Source: Ulva prolifera (taxonomy: Eukaryota; Chlorophyta; Ulvophyceae; Ulvales; Ulvaceae). From it: a stretch of DNA of 64,000 nucleotides. Shown here one piece after another: positions 11,834-23,729 of this stretch (position 1 is its first letter; the number at the start of each line of letters is the position of its first letter). The DNA lies in NCBI GenBank assembly GCA_023078555.1, contig CM041196.1, positions 5,901,658 to 5,965,657 on the forward strand, given 5' to 3'. The notes under the pieces were generated by a model. It was not told the DNA's origin, made no database searches, and saw only the letters and a list, made by a program, of their open reading frames with translations. Made by a program: the position numbers and the translations under genes.

Positions 11834-12088
11834 TCATGCCTTGGAGCCGTACTGCACCCACACACTTGCATGTACTGCAGCTTACTTTGGTACCGTGAGG
11901 AAAAGCAGCAGTACATCTACATATAGAATCAAGACAGATCGCCATTAGCTGCGGATACCTTCTGTAGTATATACGCCATATCCTCGTCGGCCTTCTTGAT
12001 CAGAGCCTCAATTCTGTCTTCGTCCTCCTCATCTTGCCAAGTGACAATGTTTTCTCGCACGTAAACACGATAGTACGATCGAGATTTT
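11834..12088 (-). CDS. Unrecognised gene, two C-terminal exons (candidate)
   Basis: Exon complement 11959-12088 follows a TATATGCAG acceptor. It reads SYYRVYVRENIVTWQDEEDE, then DRIEALIKKADEDMAYILQK, and ends in a GTATCC donor. A 107-nt intron with a GGGTGCAG acceptor joins in frame to complement 11834-11851 (YGSKA, stop). The predicted tail (DEEDEDRIEALIKK, then DEDMAYILQKYGSKA) is charged, amphipathic and helix-like, with codon use typical of real coding sequence. I do not recognise the family. Upstream minus frames may hold further exons, such as 12130-12271 (VIGELEECELKRC) and 12900-13138 (VAEIIEPVLGQESVFPGVGE), but I could not join them. Function unknown. Confidence 0.45.
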
Positions 12089-13782
12089 CTGCATATACTT
12101 GCTTCTGGTCGCTTCGATGGTCATATCATGTCTTTGTCCAAGTGAACATCCTGCGACGCGGGGTGTAAGTGTTGCTGAGGAAGCACACTGTGGTAGAGAG
12201 GCGATGCCTCGAAGCAGACGACGGTAGCATGACAACGCTTGAGTTCGCATTCTTCCAGCTCTCCGATCACCTATTTAAGCGACACACGCCTTGCAATTGA
12301 GCTATGTACTTCCAATACGCGCTGCTTGACAGCCTAGGCAGCTTGATGGCGAATCTGATCGCACATGCCGAGCGGTGAACCTGCGATGAAGCTCATGGCA
12401 GCCAGATGCTGCGCAACATGCTGTTTAGTCGAGTGTGATCGTCTCAATTTTGTTCCGGCCGGAGAGTGTTTCATTGCTGGTACTGGCAGTGCCTCGAAAT
12501 GTCGAGTCAAGTCGGCTTCCGTCGTGCGGCACGACTCGTGCCTCATCGGCAAGTACGGTGTGCAGAGACATCTGTGGCCGTGAACTGCCTTGCCGGCAAA
12601 GGAATGCAAGCTCAATGCTGCCTGATGACATGAAAGGCCATCACAAGTAGTTTGTCGATCTGGTAAAGAGGTTGTTCTGTTCACCTTGCGCATGCAGTGT
12701 GGTGTGCCAAAAAGCTGAAACAGCAGCACAGGCGAGGTTATTCAGCAACGTGCTCATCGCACAGGCTCCCGGTTTATGAACCTGAAACAGCATACACAGG
12801 TTTACGCAGTCGTTTGGCACCCATGGACACAGCAAGCTGGTCAATGAAGCTCCAAAAGTGCGCCCACACTGTCATCTGCGCAACACCAGAAGAGCCGCAC
12901 ACTCATGGCATTCTTTACACTCGAGCAAACTGATTGCCTCCGCTCGCAAGCTCTGTACTTCCCTCCCTGGCACCTCGGCTGCACTCTGTGGCACATGCCT
13001 CTGCAACTCATCATCGATGTGGCAGAGGCTTGGAAACAGCCCCTCTCCGACTCCTGGAAACACGCTCTCCTGTCCGAGAACAGGCTCGATGATCTCTGCT
13101 ACAGCCTTACCGACACCATTCAATTGCCAGCCGCCCATTGGTATCTTGCGGGTATGCTTCCTTTCACATGAAGCAGCTCATGCTCGCTGTAACGCCCTCG
13201 ATCACACCTCAATGCAAACAGGGCTGCTCACGCCATGCCACTCACAGCACCACCACCACTACACATCCGCCTACCTCCTCACCACTGCCGCTGCATCCGC
13301 CATCACATTCATTCCTGTGATCACATGCGATCCCATGACCATTCCTCACGACCCCTAGCACCTGCACACCAAGCGTCGCCACCCCCATCACACGACACCG
13401 CCAGAGCGCGCTGCATGGGCCACACTCACACACCCCCGACACATGCGCACGTCTATCGCACGGTCCTCGCATGGCTCTGACGCAGCACAGCTGTGCCCAG
13501 ACCACAATTCAAAACTCCTGGCGGCGCTGCAACCCCCCGGCCGCCAGAAACCCTCTCGCCGCGCCCGAAGCTTGACTGGCGTCATCGTGTGGGCACGAGC
13601 ACAGCTGCACGCACTTGTTGCCCCACCCCCGCGACAGCGCTCCATCCCGTAGCCCGGCAGTCCGGGGAGGCTCACGCAACACACAGGGGGCCACGCGCGC
13701 CGGCCGCAACCACCAGGAACATCCCATACGGATATGATCTCAACCGCCGCTAAACAGCTCCACGCAGGAGGATTCAGATCCT
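12089..13782. other. Uncertain: possible upstream exons of the 11.8-kb gene
   Basis: Contains two minus-strand open stretches that read like protein (12130-12271 and 12900-13138) without a defensible splice chain. The plus strand shows nothing. The AGPase stop codon lies at its right end. Confidence 0.3.
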
Positions 13783-16700
13783 CTAGATCTCCATGCCATC
13801 GGGGATGGTGGCGCCGGCGAGGACGACAACGATGCCGGAGCGGATCATGTAGCCGAGCTCCTGCTGGTCGCTCTCGTCGACGCCCTCCCGGTTGCAGATC
13901 GTGACGTTGGCGCCGATGCGCGCGTTCTTGTCGATGATGGCGTTGCGGATCACCGTGCCGTCGCCGACGCCGACGGGAACGCCGCCGCTCGCGGCCAGCG
14001 CCTCGCGCTCCGCGTCGCTCTCATAGAAATCGGCCCCCATGATCATCGCGTCCTGGATTTCCGTGTTGGCCCCGATCTACACGGCAGTGCGCATGGGTTA
14101 CGAGTGCGCTTGGAAGAGAGCACTGTAGAATCATGAAGAGTGCGCTTGGAAGAGAGCACTGTAGAATCATGGAGAGTGCGCTTGGAAGAGAGCACTGTAG
14201 AATCATGCAGGCTGTGGCCCTAGCTTGCCGTAGAGGTTGTGCGATCTAGATCTGCAGCGGAAGGCCCCCCGCCGGCGGGCCCCCAAGGGATACCTGGGGG
14301 CGCGCTCAGCGTGCCAGTTGTTAGGGGTTAGGGGGTGCATGCGTGCAGTGTGTGCACCCACTTGGGGCATGGTCACAGGCGACGCCACTGTGGATGTTCT
14401 GGCGCAGACGACACGAATAGCAGAAATACCTTTCTTTGCGCATGTTCGGTACGCATCACACGCGGGGCACGGCACAGCCCAGATGGATTCACCGTGCTCT
14501 CTGGCACACACCGACGCCATGACATCCCCTCCCGCATGGGGAGCAAGCACATAGACACTGAGACACACCAGCGCGCCACCGTGACCCGCAGTCGCACACA
14601 ACAATACACTCTGCGACCCAAAGGGCGCGCAGTTGGAGTTGGGGGGGGGGGGGGGGGGGCGCACTCGTGAGCGGACACCGACGATGGCGGAGGTGATGGT
14701 GGAGTTGCTGACAAAGGCGCCGTGGGAGATGATGGACTCCTCGACCTTGCAGTTGGTGATGCGCGCTGGCGGCAGGAAGCGCGGGCTCGTGATGATGGGC
14801 CCCTCCGGGTCGAAGAACTCAAACTTGGGGGGGTCTTGGGCGAGGGCAAGGTTGGCGTCGAAGAACGACTTCATCGTCCCGATGTCCTCCCAGTACCCGT
14901 TGAAGAGGTACGCTTTGACCTTCTTGCCTGCACCCGCGGACGACATTGCAGATGTTGTCACGGCGACTGCGACAAGCAGGCACGAATTTCTCCATGCGCA
15001 AATGATTTGGTCATCACGCGCGATCACGCTGATCGACTGATATGTCTGATTCTGACTGTGACGACCCCGGAACATCAGAAAGAGACCGAACCCCGCTACC
15101 AAGAAGCTGACGAACGCCGACACTGCATACACCGCACGCCGGGCTGACTCGCCAATGCTCTGCGCTGCTGGGTCTCGCACTCGTGCGAGCCCCAGCAGTG
15201 CCAGGGTTGGGAATGTTTGATACAGGGCTGAAGATTGCCGACTGAGGGGGGAGGGCGTACCGTCCTGCTGCGCGCGGGGGATGACCTGAGCGCCGAAGTC
15301 CATGTCCTCAGGGTTCTGGTCCAGCATGCGCAGGAGGGCCTTGCGCTTGAAGACGTAGATGCCCATGCTCGCAATGAAGGGCTTCTCCTGTGCCTCCTCG
15401 GGGGTGCAGCCCAGCGTCGTCGTGTCCACCTGAACCACGGCCACCTCTTATACAAGTTTGTTTCTGGCTGAGTGTGTTCCTGGGGCAAGATCTGGTGGCA
15501 CGAAGGCCGCCTGCGCATGCGCTGCCTCCCACTTCCTGTGATGGCCACAGGGGCATGCTGCACGTAGTTCCTAGCTAAACTATCGGCCTCCTCATCTTCG
15601 TCCTAATCACTCACACGCGCATGCCCATCATGCATGACCACGTCGATCACCCGGCTGCCGGCCGTGACGAGAGCGGCCTTGTTGCCCACTCTCCGTGTGA
15701 CACATACATACATGCTGCCGACGAAGCAGAAGCACGCTGTCGCAGCGGCCAGCACCGCCTCGTGCCTGCTGCCAATGCCATGCGAACATCGGGCAGGGTG
15801 ATACACGTGCGCATACAAACGTGCTAGCCGACCACATGTGGACCCTACCCAATGTGGAACGTTATCCTGGGGAGGATCAGGGTACAGCAGCCCCCACCGC
15901 CAACACCCCGTGGATCTGCGAGGACACACGCATGCAGCCCGACGCAAGCGAACACACACCTTCATCGCCTGGAGGGCCTCCCCGGAGGGCTTCTCCGCGA
16001 ACTCGGTGATGTTGGCGTCGTCGTCGATCTTCATGAGGCCGAACGCGCTCGCGTCCGCCTCGTTGCACGGCAGGCAGCCGATCGTGCAGTCCGCGCCGCT
16101 GCGGCGGTGGTACTCCACGAAACGCATGTAGTCCATGCGGTAGAGGTGGTCGCCGGAGAGGATGATGATGTCCTCGAGGGCGTTGTTCTTGAGGTCGCCG
16201 AAGATCCAGCTGTACTGCCGCACCGCGTCGGCGGTGCCCTGGAACCTGCGCACACGCAGCGCCCTCAGCGGCAGCGTTTCCATGTGACTCTGCTGGTGTC
16301 GCCCACAGCAGGGCCAGCGTACGAGGCCGTGTGCACACATGCGCGTGAACCGAGTTTTTTTTTTTGGGGTGATCACGACGCGTCCAGTAACGAGTCGTTA
16401 CTAACGACAGACCTCCAGCAACAAAATCCATGTTGACTAGACGCCGGGGGTTCGATGTGTGTGCCACAACATGCATGCATGTCGCAGCGCAGGGGCGCTG
16501 GACGGGACGCACCAGGTCTTGTCGGAGGGCGTCTGCGTCGCGGCGAGCACCTCAACGAAGCCGTTGCCCATCACGTTGCCCGACAGGTTGTACGTGCGGG
16601 AGAGATGGCGGTTGAGCGAGGTGGAGTTGAACTGCGTGAGGATGTAGATCTTGTTGATGCCGCAATTGATGCAGTTGGACATCGGGACGTCGATCAGGCG

Positions 16701-16908
16701 GTACGCGCCGCCGATGGGCACCGCCGGCTTCGCGCGGGACTTGGTGAGGGGGTAGAGGCGGGTTCCGGCGCCGCCGCCGAGGATGATCGCGCCGACGGTC
16801 TTGGCGTCGGTGGCGGAAGTGTCGGACATTCCGGGGACGCTGGAGGGTGCGGTGGGGGCCGCGGAGGCGGCGGCGACGCGGCGGGCCGGGGCGGCCACGG
16901 CAGCGGAC
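13783..16908 (-). CDS. APL: ADP-glucose pyrophosphorylase, large-subunit type
   Basis: Makes ADP-glucose from glucose-1-phosphate and ATP, the committed step of plastid starch synthesis. Exons: complement 16513-16908 (5' end uncertain), 15960-16245, 15261-15429, 14665-14927 and 13783-14076; all junctions keep frame. Visible: [21 protein letters not shown] (nucleotide loop), [35 protein letters not shown] (catalytic Asp region), EFAEKPSG (substrate Lys), [54 protein letters not shown]. The [17 protein letters not shown] and GVRSR signatures mark the large-subunit clade. About 469 codons, full length apart from the start. The frame runs into a transit-like Ala/Pro/Arg leader with no in-frame ATG. 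An ATG at 16953 begins a transit-like frame one base out of register, so a short exon or a 1-nt sequence error is likely there. The first in-frame ATG is 16829. Confidence 0.95.
14103..14210. repeat. 36-bp tandem repeat x3 in an AGPase intron
   Basis: Three nearly identical units starting AGTGCGCTTGGAAGAGAGCA within the last AGPase intron (14077-14664). Each unit also holds an ATGATTC on the minus strand, which creates spurious open frames. Confidence 0.9.
14641..14659. repeat. Poly-G tract, 19 bp, beside a 5' splice site
   Basis: On the sense strand of the AGPase gene this is C19, beginning within the last bases of the GTGCGC donor (14664-14659) of the exon that ends at 14665. Confidence 0.93.
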
Positions 16909-19900
16909 CTGCATGGCGATGGCGAGGGTCGGACTGCGTGCTGGTGAGGTCATGGGGAGGGGGGGGCGGGGGAGCGGGTACAGGCGCATTGATTCTGCGG
17001 TGTCGTACTGTCTTAGATTGCAAGCTCGGATGTTGGGGGCGGTGGCACAGATGTCGGAGGGTAGGGCAGGGTGGTCGCAAGCGGCAGCATCGACTAGCGC
17101 AGTGGGAGCTGTGATTCCATAATCGCCTAAATGGTACCTATGGGTGGGTTTGTCATGCGTACCAGATGGCATCTGTAGAGCTACTTCTGTAGCTGGACAG
17201 GTGCTCCTGCCACCGCTGCGTCTTCCAAACGCCCTGGCACCGCGGTGACTACAGCAAACTATTTCAAAGCTGCATCGAGGTGGCGCTGGTGCGAGAGTGC
17301 GTTGTGTGTGCTGCGTCGCGACGTCGGTGCGGCATGCGGGAGATACGTGCCGAGGATATCGGACTGGTGCCGCAACAGCGAGAGGCAGCCACTTGAAGAC
17401 CAGTACACCCCCAGAACCAGGCTGAACATGACAATTCGGCTTCAAATGTACCGCACATGCTGAAATCTGCGCGGGTTTGAATATCTACGGCGGGTGCCAG
17501 CACGCTGCGGTAGAGCACATGCCCCGCGAGCAGAGGAGCCACAAGATCGCAATCGTGAAACAAGGTGACGATGAAACAACATTCATGAGAGGTGACTGTG
17601 AGCGACGCTGTGGCGACTGCAGGCAATGGCGAGATACAAACCTATGTGGCCGTGAGCACACGTGCGCTGTCTCGTGCGCGAGCCTGCACAATACCCAAGC
17701 CACGCAACGGGCGCGAAAGCTCATCAACGCCATGTCACACGTCCATACGTACCAGGTCAGAGGATGCACAAAGTATCAGTGTGGTTTGTAGACCGCTTCA
17801 GCGCGGTGTGCAGTTTCAACGTGATTCCACCATGAACGCTCGCCTCGAGCAGCTAGGCGAGTTACGGGTTGGCGACGCAGGCCGCAACACAGGAAATTAT
17901 CAGCACGTACGCTTCATGTACATATAAGTAATGCTGTCAAAGATGAGCGAGGATGTGTTGCGGGTCGCACCGAATGGCTGCTGCTGGGATCTGGCTTCGC
18001 TGTGCCATCATGCGCCCGTCTGGTGCCATGTTGGCACGGCGAACTCCGGTCGCGATCTGCATTCTGTCGAAGTTCCTACTAAAACTGTTGTTTCAGGCTG
18101 CTCTGCAAAGTGTGGCAAGACAGCGAGCGCAGATGTGAACAAGAGCTCAGGCGCTCGAGGCCGATAGATGTGATCGCACGGGGTTGGGAGTGTTGGGCAA
18201 GATGACTGGACTACTACACCTTGCCGCTTTGTCCTAAGGGTGCATATGTTCACACAGCTGCCCTCGACAATGCAACCAGTTGGCCACGCGTATGCGCCCT
18301 GCTTGTGGTGCGCTATGGAAATCTCGTTTGCTCAGCCTGCATGTATCGTCCGCATATCGAGCAGGGACCTGCTTTGCGAAACCCCCGATGTACTGATGCT
18401 ACAACGCACAACCCAGATTTTTGTTGAGGAGGGTGGGTCCTTGTATCCCTTGCACTGAAGCCTGGCGATAGCGTACGTCGACAGGCTGCCAGCATACAGT
18501 GAATCCGATGCTAGCCTTGCCCGCGACGACTTATGCGACACGGAAAATGTGCTGCTCTGTACGTAGGCTGTGTATTCAAGACGCTGGTGTTGCTTCACTT
18601 GTTGGCTGCAGTTGTACGGCTGCCGCACAAGTATGTAGGAATATTGCACACCCGAACGCCCCCCATCCTGCAGAGTCATAGCTCTGGAGTTTTCACTGAA
18701 TTCTTTTCTCGTGTTCTCATCGTGGGCTCTTCAGACATTCGACATCCCCAGCCTACACGAATGCTGCCAAAAGGTATCTCAAGGAGATACCAAGCACAAC
18801 ACGTAGGAATCTTGGCAGCGCATGCAGAGACAACATGCCAGGCCTGCAGTACCTCGCGCATCCTCCAAGGGGCATAGCTGTATCACCTTAGGTCATCGAA
18901 GATTCTTCACGCACCCTTGCTTGCAGCTCCGAAAGGGCAGCTGCAGATGTATCGTTGATCTGTCGAGTCTCAGACATCGAGGTGGTTCATGCATTACCTC
19001 TGCCAGCTGCAGGCCACTCTGCTCAAACATTGATTGCGCTGGAGATGCTCGTTCAGGCAGTAATTGTATGACTGCTCCTGTCTGCTGAGCACTACCTGCA
19101 GTGTCCACAGCTGTCCATTGAAACTGTTCGTTCCTTCACCGGTGACACAATGCAAACAAGGGGAGGCATAAACAGCAGCGTGCAACAGGAGTGGCCAGTA
19201 GAGAGATGCTTCGCATCATTGCATGATCAGTCCCGTCATCAGGCTGTGCGTGGCAAGTAGGTCTACTTGAATTCCCTCCAATTCTGATTTTGGCATGGTA
19301 CATGGGCCATGTAACATGGCTCATGCACTATTCAACTCGGGCAGTGATGGAAGAGCATGTGTGCACCAACAGCATGGTGGCAAAAATACACATCGACAGC
19401 TGTCCCTAGGGACAGTTTCGTCAGATGGTGCATCCCTTGGACACGCGGTCCCCGGTCGTCTCGAGGCATCAACGCCCTGTGAAGGCCACTGTTCGCATAT
19501 CAAATTTACTCTACTTCCACACAGCCCAAGCACCCACCCTGAGCCCCAGAGTCATGACCAGCCTATTCTACGTTGTGAATCATGCCGCTCCAGGCAGGAA
19601 CAGCAGCAAAGAAGCTGCCACACAGGCCTCCTGCTGCGCCAACAAGGCCACGCACCCCGCCACACACAGCATCCCTACGCCTGCACGTCGAACGTGCCAC
19701 GAAGTGGCGCACAGACTAAGCATGCGGGCGATCACTTGCTGCAATCCAGGCCACGCTGAGGCACTGTGCTCTCAGATTCCCTTCACCTTTGCACATTGGC
19801 TCACATCTACGCACACCGTGTGCCCTCAACATGCTTGCGCCCGTTCCCTGAAGACCGCTACATATGAGCTCAGTCTGCTAGGCAGCAGCGCCCGCCACTG

Positions 19901-20485
19901 CTGCAGCTCCTCAACTGCACAATGCATCGCAGTTGCGGCAGGGTTGCACACGACACATGCAAGTGGGCCCCGCACACGACACATCCCGCTCGCAGGCAGG
20001 CAGCTTCGCACTGGCGATACTGCTGCTGCGTCAAACGCCGCGAAACGAGCCAAATGCCTACACCTCCCTGCGTGAGCTGCGTATGTCTGGATCTGACCAG
20101 CAGCCACCGGCGCGCGAGGTCCGACCTCAAAGCAAGGCCTTGGTAGCATTGTCATGCATGCCGCCGACGGGTCCCGAGGTTGTCCTAGCGCGGCTCGGAC
20201 CCAGCAGACCCCCCAGCCTCTCACCTCGGCTCCACCCGGAGTGCCCAGCGTGTCTTCCACTCTGGCTTCAAGCAGGAGGGTCCTCTTGACGTCGCGTCCG
20301 TGACTCCTCCCCGGCCATGCTGCGTGCTACGCGCTGCATGCTACGCGCTGCGTAGCAGCGGGCGGCCTGCAACGCGACCATCCGGTGGCCCTTGCCCACG
20401 CTTCACCGGGCATGAAACGTGCGCCGGATGCGCCAATGGCGCATGAGTCGGCCACAGAGAGAGGACGGAGGGTTTGCATCATGCA
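16909..20485. other. Intergenic, nothing recognised
   Basis: Upstream of AGPase and downstream of the RAP gene. The first 60 bp or so probably contain the AGPase start region (ATG at 16953). A short tandem of a 14-bp GCTACGC-type unit lies at about 20325-20360. No family motif was found in either strand. Confidence 0.5.
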
Positions 20486-23400
20486 TCAGGCCCGCGCACC
20501 CACGGAGCGCAGGCCGCGCAGCAGCCACGCCGCGGCGTCCTGGCTGCGCAGCGCGGCGCACGACTTGTTGCCGACCGGCACGCTGAGCACCCTGTACCCC
20601 CACTCGCGGAGCTGCCAGTTGCGCAGCGCTGTGCTGCCGGTCTCCCGCAGGGGCGTCGCGCCGGAGAAGTCGGTGACGAAGTGCGAGGGGCCGTCGACCT
20701 CGACGACGATGCGCGCGCCGCCGCGCTGCAGCAGCACGTCAGCCCGCCGCGACCCGTCCCCGACCTCCGCCTGCACAGGAACTTGTAAAGTATACCGATT
20801 GTTTGTGAAAATGCGGCTGACCACCTGCCCCGGCACCAGACACCGCTGTGGATTTAGTTTGTGGGATCTAGCTTCAGAGGTGTGACTTTTTGAAACATCA
20901 TACTGGGGACATGGGGCGGGTTTGGTTAAGGCGTGGCATCCAGACCCAGCAGGCGTATCACACACCCGATGAGTTGCGTACGGGCGTCTGAGGGGGGCTT
21001 CCAGGTGGTTTACCCCTTCCGCATATGTGGTCCCGTTAACTCGGAGTTGTCAATGTCCAATAGGATACGGTACAGTAAATTCAGGTTTACTTAAGTACCT
21101 TTCCTTTACTTTACACAAATCAGTATGAACCCCTGGGGTTGCATCACAAGGGCAAAGTCGGAGAGAGGTGCAGGAGCTGCAGGAACTGCGGGCGTGACAC
21201 GGACAGGTGCCCCGCACACGCAAACCACCGCCGCCACTCCACGCAGCAGCAGGAACCCACGCACTCGGTCGGCTGGAGTGCATGCATGTGCATGCAAAGG
21301 GGCGCGCGCGAGCGCACCTCCGGCAGGATGTCGTAGTCTGAGAGCTCGCCGATGCCGCGGAGCGTCTCGAGCACCGCCTGGTGCTTGTCGCCCATGACAC
21401 CCTCGCCGTCACCGTCGTCGCCGCTGCCACTTGGGCCCCCCCGCGGGGCCGCCTCCCGCAGCTCCATCGCGCCGGCGCGCTGCACGCCCGCCGCGCGACA
21501 CGCGTCGAGGAACGGCCGCGCCTGCGGCCCCAGCCGCCGCTCCAAGCCGAGCAGCCCCGACATCGCATGCACCTGCACAGCCCACAGCTCGCCACGTCAG
21601 CATGTGCCGGATTCACCACCTCTCAGCGCGCCCCGGCCGCTGCGTGCGTGTGTGCAGGCGTGCAGAATCGGTGCCTCCTGGAGGTGGGCGCCGCACCAGA
21701 TTGTGCCGAGCTAGAAGCACACGTTCGAACCCGGACCTCCGCCAAGTGCCCCACGCACAGGAAGCCACAGGCATCCGCAGAAGCGTGAGCATGGCTGCGG
21801 TACACGCACTAATGCCCCGAACCGATTGGGTTGCTGCACGTCCAGGCGTTCCCCAAAGGCAGGTGTTCGGTGCTGTGCATGCTGTGCATGCTGTGCGCAG
21901 CATTCCCAGGCTGACCTTCACAGCGCGCCCGCATCTCGCCACCAGGCACTGCTCCCCCAACAAGCACAGGCAAGCAGCCGTGCTGGCACTGTCGAGCACG
22001 CCCAGCAGAGGGTGTGATGCCGCACCTGGTTCAGAGCCTCTTGGGCAAACTCCGTGTCGGACTCGTGAAACTCCAGCAGCCGCGTCGCGAGGTGTTGCAC
22101 CGCCTCGTCGTACGCGGCGGCCACGGCGTCGCCTTCCGCCGCCGGGGCGCCCCCCCGCGCCGTGGCCACACTCACTGGGCCCCCCCGCACCACAGCCATC
22201 ACCCCCAGGCCCCACAGCACATTCGAGCACTCCCACACCCCCATCTCCTCGCCCCCCTGCGTTACCACACGCATCAGCTGCATGAAGAGCGGCGGCGGCG
22301 GCGGGCGCGCGAGCGTGGCCACCGCCTTGAGCACCACGACCGCCGTCAGCGGCTCCGCGTGCTGCGCGTGCCGCGCGAGCACAGCGTGGAAGCACGCGGC
22401 GATGCCGTCGTCGCTCACGTGCAGCCGCGCCCACGCCCACCACACGTTCGACAGCGCCTGCTCGCTCACCTCACCCTCCGCCGCGAGGCGCAGGAAGCCG
22501 GCCTGGAGTATCGGCACCGCCTCGGCCGCCGGCAGCATCAGCGCGCCCCACGCCCAGCACACATTGGACAGGTGCTGGTCGGACATGAGCGGCACGACGC
22601 GGGGGAGCGTGGCAGTCAGCGGCGGCAGAATCCGCTCCGGCCGCAGCCGCAGCGTCGCCCACGCCCACAGCGTGTTGGCGACGGCCTGCGCGTTTGCGCG
22701 CGGCGCGACCGCGGCCACCGCCGCCTCCATCGGCCCAACCAGCCCCTCCACCGCCAGCTGCATGCTCGCCCACGCCCACAGCACGATCGACACGTTCTGC
22801 GGCGCCATCTCCGGCGCGACGCGCACCGTCGCGGCCTTGAGCACGTCGAGCGTGGCCGGGGGCACCTCGAGGCCGAGGGTCGCGAGCGCCCACCACACGT
22901 TGGACACGTGCTGCGGCGACATCCCGGCCGCCATGCGGTGGCCCCCAGCCTCGACCGCGTGCCACACGCGCTGCTGCAACCTCGGGCTCGGCCGCGGCGC
23001 GGCGAGATCCGCGTGGAGCTTCGCGGCTGCGTACACGACGTTAGCAAACTGCCGGGGGGGGAGGCCGCGCAGCCCGGCGCGCTCGAGCCCCGTCCAGAAC
23101 GGCGGGCTGTAGTGGCCGGTTTTGATCTGCGCGGTGGCGAGCTGGGACGCGTTGACGGCGTCCGAAAAGGAGCAGGGGTCCGCGGCAGCGAGGGCAAAGA
23201 GGCTCGCGACGTGCGCCCGGAATTCCGGTGACCGGCGGAGGCCGCGGCGGAGGTCCGGCTGGGCCTGGAGCGTCTTGCCGAGGTCAGAGAGGAGGCGGGG
23301 CTTGGCGCGGACGGCGGTGGCGCAGGCGAGGGTCGTGTTGACGGCCCGGATGGTGGCGGGGAGGTCTGTGCGGCCGATGGAGCCGCGGGGGAAGGCTGCA

Positions 23401-23729
23401 AGCTGCTGCATGCAGCGGAGTGCGATGGGTGGGACCTTGGTGGCGGTGACGTTGTTGAGGCGCCCAGCTCGCTGCAGCCATTCCTGGAGGGTGACAGGCT
23501 GAGGGCTGGACTGGCCGGTCCGCAGGAACCTCGGTGTGCTACCTGTACGGACGAATGCGACGGTTTTTGTGCAGTAGTGTGTGGGGAATGAGGTGCTGAG
23601 AGGCAGAGGTGCTGCAGGGCAGCGGTACTGGCAAGGAAGAGCGACACGAAGGAGATGAAGGCGTACCGCTTTCGCTGTCGTGGACGCGCCCGTGTCCATC
23701 CATAGGCACCCGTAAACGACCTCGAGCAA
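20486..23729 (-). CDS. OPR-like/RAP-domain protein, predicted organellar RNA factor
   Basis: Exons complement 22026-23729, 21318-21572 and 20486-20770 (phase 0 joins, donors GTGCGG and GTGCGC) give 747 residues. Roughly residues 205-500 hold about eight degenerate repeats of some 38 residues built on NVxWAxAxL (VSNVWWALATLGL, VSIVLWAWASMQL, VANTLWAWATLRL, LSNVWWAWARLHV). These resemble octotricopeptide-type helical repeats. Residues about 661-720 form a RAP domain: RRADVLLQRGGARIVVEVDG, PSHFV, then LRNWQLREWGYRVLSVPV. Known relatives are organelle-targeted RNA-binding proteins acting in RNA processing or translation. The N-terminus is basic with few acids, compatible with a transit peptide. 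The start is uncertain: Met at 23699 is an alternative, and TCCGTACAG near 23550 could be an acceptor from an earlier exon. A SINE fragment sits in the last intron. Confidence 0.88.
20971..21114 (+). mobile_element. SINE-like element, copy B (5'-truncated)
   Basis: Matches the 3' half of copy A from GAGTTGCGTACGGGCGTCTG to a degenerate TTTACTT tail. It lies in the last intron of the RAP gene, antisense to it. Confidence 0.8.

Noticed and set aside
22014..23231. 405-codon plus-strand open frame
   Set aside because: Antisense shadow of the GC-rich RAP gene: Arg/His-rich text with no motif.
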